Positions 59,480 through 64,000 of a stretch of DNA of 64,000 nt are shown one piece after another (the stretch's first letter is position 1; each line of letters begins with the position of its first letter). The notes below the pieces were generated by a model that worked only from the letters and a program-made list of their open reading frames with translations, made no database searches and was not told where the DNA came from. The stretch is from Alnus glutinosa. Its lineage: Eukaryota > Streptophyta > Magnoliopsida > Fagales > Betulaceae. The translations under genes were made by a program, and so were the position numbers. The stretch covers positions 2,932,001 through 2,996,000 of the forward strand of contig NC_084888.1 in the NCBI RefSeq assembly GCF_958979055.1, given 5' to 3'.

Positions 59480-62400
59480 ATGGCAGCAGCCAGCTATTTC
59501 AGGTGTGTATGTTTCCACTTTATTCTTCAACTGCTTTTCTCGAAGCCTGCGGTTCCTTTCTCCAGTATTAAGTCTCTGCCGGGATTTTCTGGTTCTCTCC
59601 CCTTCAAACTTGAAACTGGGTGAGTATATGATCTTTTTGTCCTTTTATGATATCTGTGAAAGATTCATCTTCAAAATCAAAGAAAGATTCTAAATGTATG
59701 TAAGCAGATACATCGGGGTGAATGAGAAGGAAGATGTGCAATTCTTCTACTACTTTATCGAATCTGAAGGGAATCCCAGAGAGGATCCCCTTATGCTCTG
59801 GTTCACTGGTGGCCCTGGCTGCTCTGCTATCTCTGGACTTACTTTTGAGATAGGTTGCTCTTTATTTCTGTATTATGTCTTTATAATGAGAAATACCACC
59901 GAATATGTACATTAATTCGTCATTCTTACACCCAGACCGGGATCCTCCTAGTGCTACAATTAAGCCCCGAAAACCCCCTCTCTATAGGGTAACTCCTCTA
60001 TGCATGCAATTCAAACACCCCAATTATAGGGCTGCGCCCATGCTAGAAAGATAATCCTCCAACAACAAAAAAACACCATTTAGAATGTCTATAATGCAGC
60101 TCTGATCTACTGTCCATGAGCATAAACACGTTTTTCACATGCCTTTTTCTTCTTTAGGTCCTCTACATTTCAACATGGTCAAGTACAATGGCAGCCTACC
60201 AACTTTGGCATTGAATCCATACTCATGGACTAAGGTAGATGCACGCAATTTATTGACTTTGTGCTTGCAGATTCTTCTTCTTCTTCCCTTTTCCTGACAT
60301 TGTTTATTGGCTAATTGTGAAATATACCAAGGTTGCCAGTATAATTTTTGTGGATTCACCTGCTGGCACTGGATTCTCATATTCAAGGAGCTTTCAAGGT
60401 TCTAAGACCACAGATACAACACACGCCAATCAGGGTTATGGTTTTTTAATAAAGGTGCAACATCAAATTCAATTACATTCCGGTTAATACAAAAGATAAA
60501 TGCTAAAAACCACACTTTATCAAACTTTACTAATGTGACACTGCCAATAAGCTTTTGTTAAGAAAGAAAAAAAAAATAATGGCTGATTGACAGTGCTACA
60601 TCAAAAGCTTAGGATAAAAATATAGCTTATAACATTACTCCATACAAACACTACTTAAAATGGGAATAATAATTGATAACTTGGTGATGTGAAATTTGGC
60701 ATGCCTAGTATTTGATTCTTCTTTACCATTATGTTTGTCCATCTAATGATATGGTGCAATTAGAATCCTCAAATAAACCAACAACTCTTTTACAATTCTT
60801 TTATAGTTTGTTGACATGTGTCAATATAACATTTGAGCCATGTCAACCACTAAAAAAATAGCACTCTCCAATTACATGCTGACACATGTCAAAATAAGTT
60901 GTAAAAAAGTCATAAGTCTAACATTAAATCTGTGGTTTATAAATTCTCCCTTATGCCCATAATTTCGGCCTTGTTAAGCAGTGGTTGCTCAATCATCCCA
61001 GTTTCATTGCTAATCCCCTATATATCGGTGGTGACTCATATTCTGGCATGATCGTTCCAATCATTGTTCAAAAAATATCAGATGGTATGGTAATGATAAA
61101 CATATCCTTCTTTGAATGCCTCCATAGCTTACCTTGATTACAAAAATCCCCAATTAATTATGATGTTGCAGGCATTGAAGCTGGGTACGAACCACTACTC
61201 AATCTTAAAGTATGTGATCTAATACCACTTCCTCAATTGCTTTGCTAGATTCTTGCTATCTCAGTAAGAAAAATGCTATAAACTATATTTTTATCTCACA
61301 ACTATTTCATAATGCTAATGTAGTAATCGCAACTAACCCTTAGATTTATTTATTTTTTAACATAAGTCCAAAGGTTGGTTGAGACTACCAGATTAGCTTT
61401 ATGGGATAGTTGTGGGATAAAAATATAGTTCCTAGCATTACTCATCCTAATAATGTTTTACAAATTGTTTCAGGGTTATTTGCTTGGTAATCCAGCAACC
61501 GATCCAAAATTTGACTTCAATTCAAAAGTTCCATTTGCTCATCGTATGGCAATCATTCCTGATGAGCTTTACAAGGTTATTTGGTAACATCCCTACTTGT
61601 AGAATTCCTAGTCCAATGAAAAAATTCATCGCCTGCAACCTTTTTGTTTTCCTTTATCATCAATTGCCTCAACTCTGCATATTTCACTGTAAAAAGTGTC
61701 AGTCATTTTGCCTTATTCTTAGAGGGCTAAAAGGAGTTGCAAAGGGGAGTACATAGAGATAGACCCCAGCAATATACAATGCTCAAATGATCTTCAAGCT
61801 ATCTCAAAGGTAACTAGACCACCCACTGTTTTCCATTTTGACAAAGACCATTCTCTTTGTTCTCACTATTTTCTGCGTTATTGATTAGATTTTTTGCTTA
61901 TATAGTGCACTGAAAGGATAAACAATCCGCACATCTTGGAGCCTAAGTGCCCTTCGAACCGTCCATTGAATAAGATAGCTGAAAATCGAAGATATCTTAT
62001 AGAAAGATATGGAGAGTCCTATGAACCTGAATTTCGTCGATTTGGGTGTAGAGTAAACCCTCACCTTTCTCTTATCAAAGGTCTGTTTAGTGTTTGTGAT
62101 AATATGAATGACAGATTGCCCAATATTACAGAACTATAATGATTTTCTCTGCAACATATGGGCAAATAATAAAAGTGTCCAGAGAGCACTTTATGTGAGA
62201 AAGGTAAAACATGCTTTCCCAAAAAGAAAGATATTGATAAAAGGATGTTACCTTACAATTGATTTTGATGATGAAAATCAGGGAACAGTAAGTGTATGGA
62301 CACGATGCAACATGCATTTACATTACCAGAAGGATGTTGAGAGCACTGTAAGCTATCATTTTTATCTCAACAGCAAAGGCTGTCGAGCTCTCATATACAG

Positions 62401-63255
62401 GTTTGATCACATTCCTTTCTGCCCATTACTTCATGTTCTATTTGCAAGCAGTACCAAACTGCAAAAGAACAAAATGAGATGTTATGAGCAAGGCCGGTAA
62501 TTTTTTACATGACCCGTGAACCCAATATGAAATTAGAGTTATGGGGTTTAATCCATTTAATTAAATGGGCCAAGTAAGGGTTTACCTATATAGTTTTATA
62601 CTTATATATCGGCATGATTCGAACCCGACACAAACCCAATATGAAATTGGCACGTTGAGGTTGAGGGGTCTAACCCGTTTGATTAAATGGGTCAAATTAT
62701 GGTTGGCATATATACCTATGCCTCGACACACGATACGAATTGTCACCCCTAGTTTTAAGTGGGTGTAGTATTCTAATTGGCAACACAAATTAATAAGATT
62801 AAGTTGGGTAAGTCAAAACTGACTGTACTAATACTATACATACCTGTTCTGCAGTGGTGATCATGACATGAATATGCCATACTTGGGAACCCAATTGTGG
62901 ATCAAATCTCTAAATTTGTCCATTGTTGATGAGTGGCGGCCATGGCTGGTAGATCTTCAAGTTGCCGGGTAGGCCTATAGTTAGACAGATGTGTTTAACA
63001 ATTTAGGGTTCTGTTACAAGTTGTGATTGTTGTCGTTTTTATGCAGATTCACAAGGGGATACTCAAACCACCTCACATATGCGACTGTAAAGGCAAGAAA
63101 GAATAATATTCTAGAATAAATGTCATGCCAAGTGAAAATGAGTGGAATTTTAGTTAGTATGGCTTGTGCAGGGAGGAGGTCACACAGCCCCGGAGTACAG
63201 GCCTAAGGAATGCTATGCCATGTTCAAAAGGTGGATTTCTCAAGCACCACTGTAA
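59480..63255 (+). CDS. Serine carboxypeptidase-like protein (SCPL, clade I type; 14 exons, 465 aa)
   Basis: Secreted or vacuolar alpha/beta hydrolase; many clade I members are acyltransferases using glucose esters. Exons: 59480-59619, 59708-59853, 60158-60234, 60332-60454, 60982-61084, 61172-61209, 61474-61575, 61723-61809, 61906-62052, 62132-62203, 62282-62400, 62855-62968, 63047-63092 and 63172-63255. Phases join to 1398 nt without a stop. A signal peptide spans about 1-25 ([12 protein letters not shown]). [20 protein letters not shown] precedes the oxyanion motif GGPGCS (81-86). [11 protein letters not shown] lies in exon 4. The nucleophile is Ser181 in GGDSYSG, the Asp is in SGDHDM (385-390), and the His is H442 in GGGHTAPEY. 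The 13th intron uses GC-AG (AAG|GCAAGA). Length and exon number are normal. Whether it acts as peptidase or acyltransferase cannot be read from sequence. Confidence 0.94.
60495..60640. mobile_element. MITE in SCPL intron 4
   Basis: The ends GATAAATGCTAAAAACCACA and, reversed, GAGTAATGTTATAAGCTATA are inverted; inner words TGTGACACTG and TGTAGCACTG also pair. Flanks AATACAAAA and CATACAAAC agree at 7 of 9. It shares end words with the element in intron 6. Confidence 0.65.
61268..61443. mobile_element. MITE in SCPL intron 6
   Basis: GAAAAATGCTATAAACTATA then TTTTTATCTCACAACTAT at the left is the inverse, with few changes, of the right end. Arms are about 45 bp and the element 176 bp. It is the same family as the copy in intron 4. 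The target duplication is not clear. Confidence 0.75.
62498..62755 (+). repeat. Dispersed repeat family R1, copy e, in SCPL intron 11
   Basis: It begins GTAATTTTTTACATGACCCG and ends ACGAATTGTCACCCCTAG. Two half-units (AACCCAATATGAAATTAG / AACCCAATATGAAATTGG, each followed by a TAATCC or TAACCC ATTTAATTAAATGGG-like word) show an internal duplication. Confidence 0.7.
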
Positions 63256-63835
63256 ACACTTTTTGGTACCAGCTCCAGTTAGCAGATGTGCTTGAAATTG
63301 CTAATAATTGCCACTTAAGTGACCATGATGTGCTTTGTTACCATGTTGTCCCCTTAGCTTTTTCTTTTCTTTGTTTGTTCCTTTCTAGTTGCTGCCTTTT
63401 CTTCTTGGTTTGTTTGTATTATTTGCCAAGGAAAAAAAAGAAAAAAAAACTTAGAGCATCTCTAGCACTGGTTTATCTATTATAGCTATACCAAAATCAA
63501 AATTCTCTACTTTACCTACTCACTTTTTCAATACCCAAATGGGCCAAACACCACCATTTTGACTTCGGTAAATTAGTTTTTTAATTTTCTCAGCATCCAA
63601 ACATGGGACAATGAAGATTGGAATCAAGACCCCAAAACCATTCTCAATATTATCCAGAACAACCAACAGGAAGAAGCAGATGAATTAAATTCTCGATCCG
63701 ATGTAGGAAAGTTATGAATTGAGAAACAGAATGCAAGAATTAATTTACATTGAAGATCAAAGAAAAAATGAAATAAAACTTCATTTTGAATCAGAGAGAG
63801 AAACAACCTGAAGAAATTGGAGATATGGAGGAAAG
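63256..63835. other. SCPL 3' flank with a partial inverted-repeat element
   Basis: The SCPL 3' UTR probably ends by about 63440. At 63451 the text TTAGAGCATCTCTAGCACTG is the left end of the family found in the GTPase intron; no right end is seen inside the window. No gene is supported. Confidence 0.4.
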
Positions 63836-63947
63836 TTTTTTTTTTTTTTTTTTGATATGTCCACACAAGAAGAAGAGGGGGATTCGAACTAGTGACCATC
63901 GCTTCATGAAGCGTTGTCTTTAGCCGATTGAACTACGCCTTGAGGAC
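63836..63947 (-). mobile_element. tRNA-derived SINE
   Basis: On the minus strand, an A-box-like GGCGTAGTTCAATCGGCTA (63939-63921) is followed about 30 nt later by a B-box-like AGTTCGAATCC (63890-63880), then CCTCTTCTTCTTGTGTGGAC and an A-run (63853-63836). This order is that of a short plant SINE with an internal RNA polymerase III promoter. It is not a functional tRNA: the acceptor arms do not pair. Confidence 0.72.
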
Positions 63948-64000
63948 TATTATACTCATTTTATACTAACTGATCCATTATGTTTTAAGTGATTTTTTAT

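Overview
The window is nuclear DNA of a eudicot plant. Genes have GT-AG introns, intergenic DNA is strongly AT-rich with many microsatellites, and the recognisable proteins are plant families (FAR1-related, VQ, PUB, SCPL). Transposons of several classes fill most of the space. I cannot name the species.

Five conventional genes look intact. They are an EngB/YihA-type organellar GTPase (+, 10139-14160, 4 exons, 308 aa), a VQ-motif protein (-, 18733-19299), a U-box/ARM E3 ligase of the PUB30/31 type (-, 28589-29938), a 159-aa plant protein of unknown function (+, 51944-52423), and a 14-exon serine carboxypeptidase-like gene (+, 59480-63255, 465 aa, catalytic triad present, one GC-AG intron). A sixth intact coding sequence is the transposase of a complete 8.2-kb hAT element.

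The left 7 kb is unusual. A decayed FAR1/FHY3-type (MULE-transposase-derived) gene at 793-3380 is followed on the same strand, within 2.5 kb, by broken pieces of three unrelated genes. These are the C-terminus of a VARICOSE/EDC4 decapping scaffold, an MLO membrane-protein piece, and the C-terminus of the nucleolar protein Nrap/NOL6. The VARICOSE and Nrap pieces keep introns, so they were copied as DNA. This looks like transduplication by a Mutator-like element or a Helitron. A GRF zinc-finger gene with one premature stop lies next to it on the minus strand.

The middle and right parts hold mobile elements that can be delimited to the base. There is an autonomous hAT (39151-47305, target duplication AATACAAA), and two non-autonomous hATs (25687-26412 with duplication ATTTTGAT; 57089-58837 with duplication GTGAACC). 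There is a complete TRIM retrotransposon (21663-21980) with two LTRs, an initiator-Met primer site and a near-perfect 5-bp duplication, plus a solo LTR of the same family (56318-56488). Two Mutator-like MITEs have 9-10 bp duplications (24795-24952; 48774-49166). A five-copy dispersed repeat, LINE 3' tails and a tRNA-derived SINE at the right edge complete the set. Several introns of the GTPase and SCPL genes also carry insertions.
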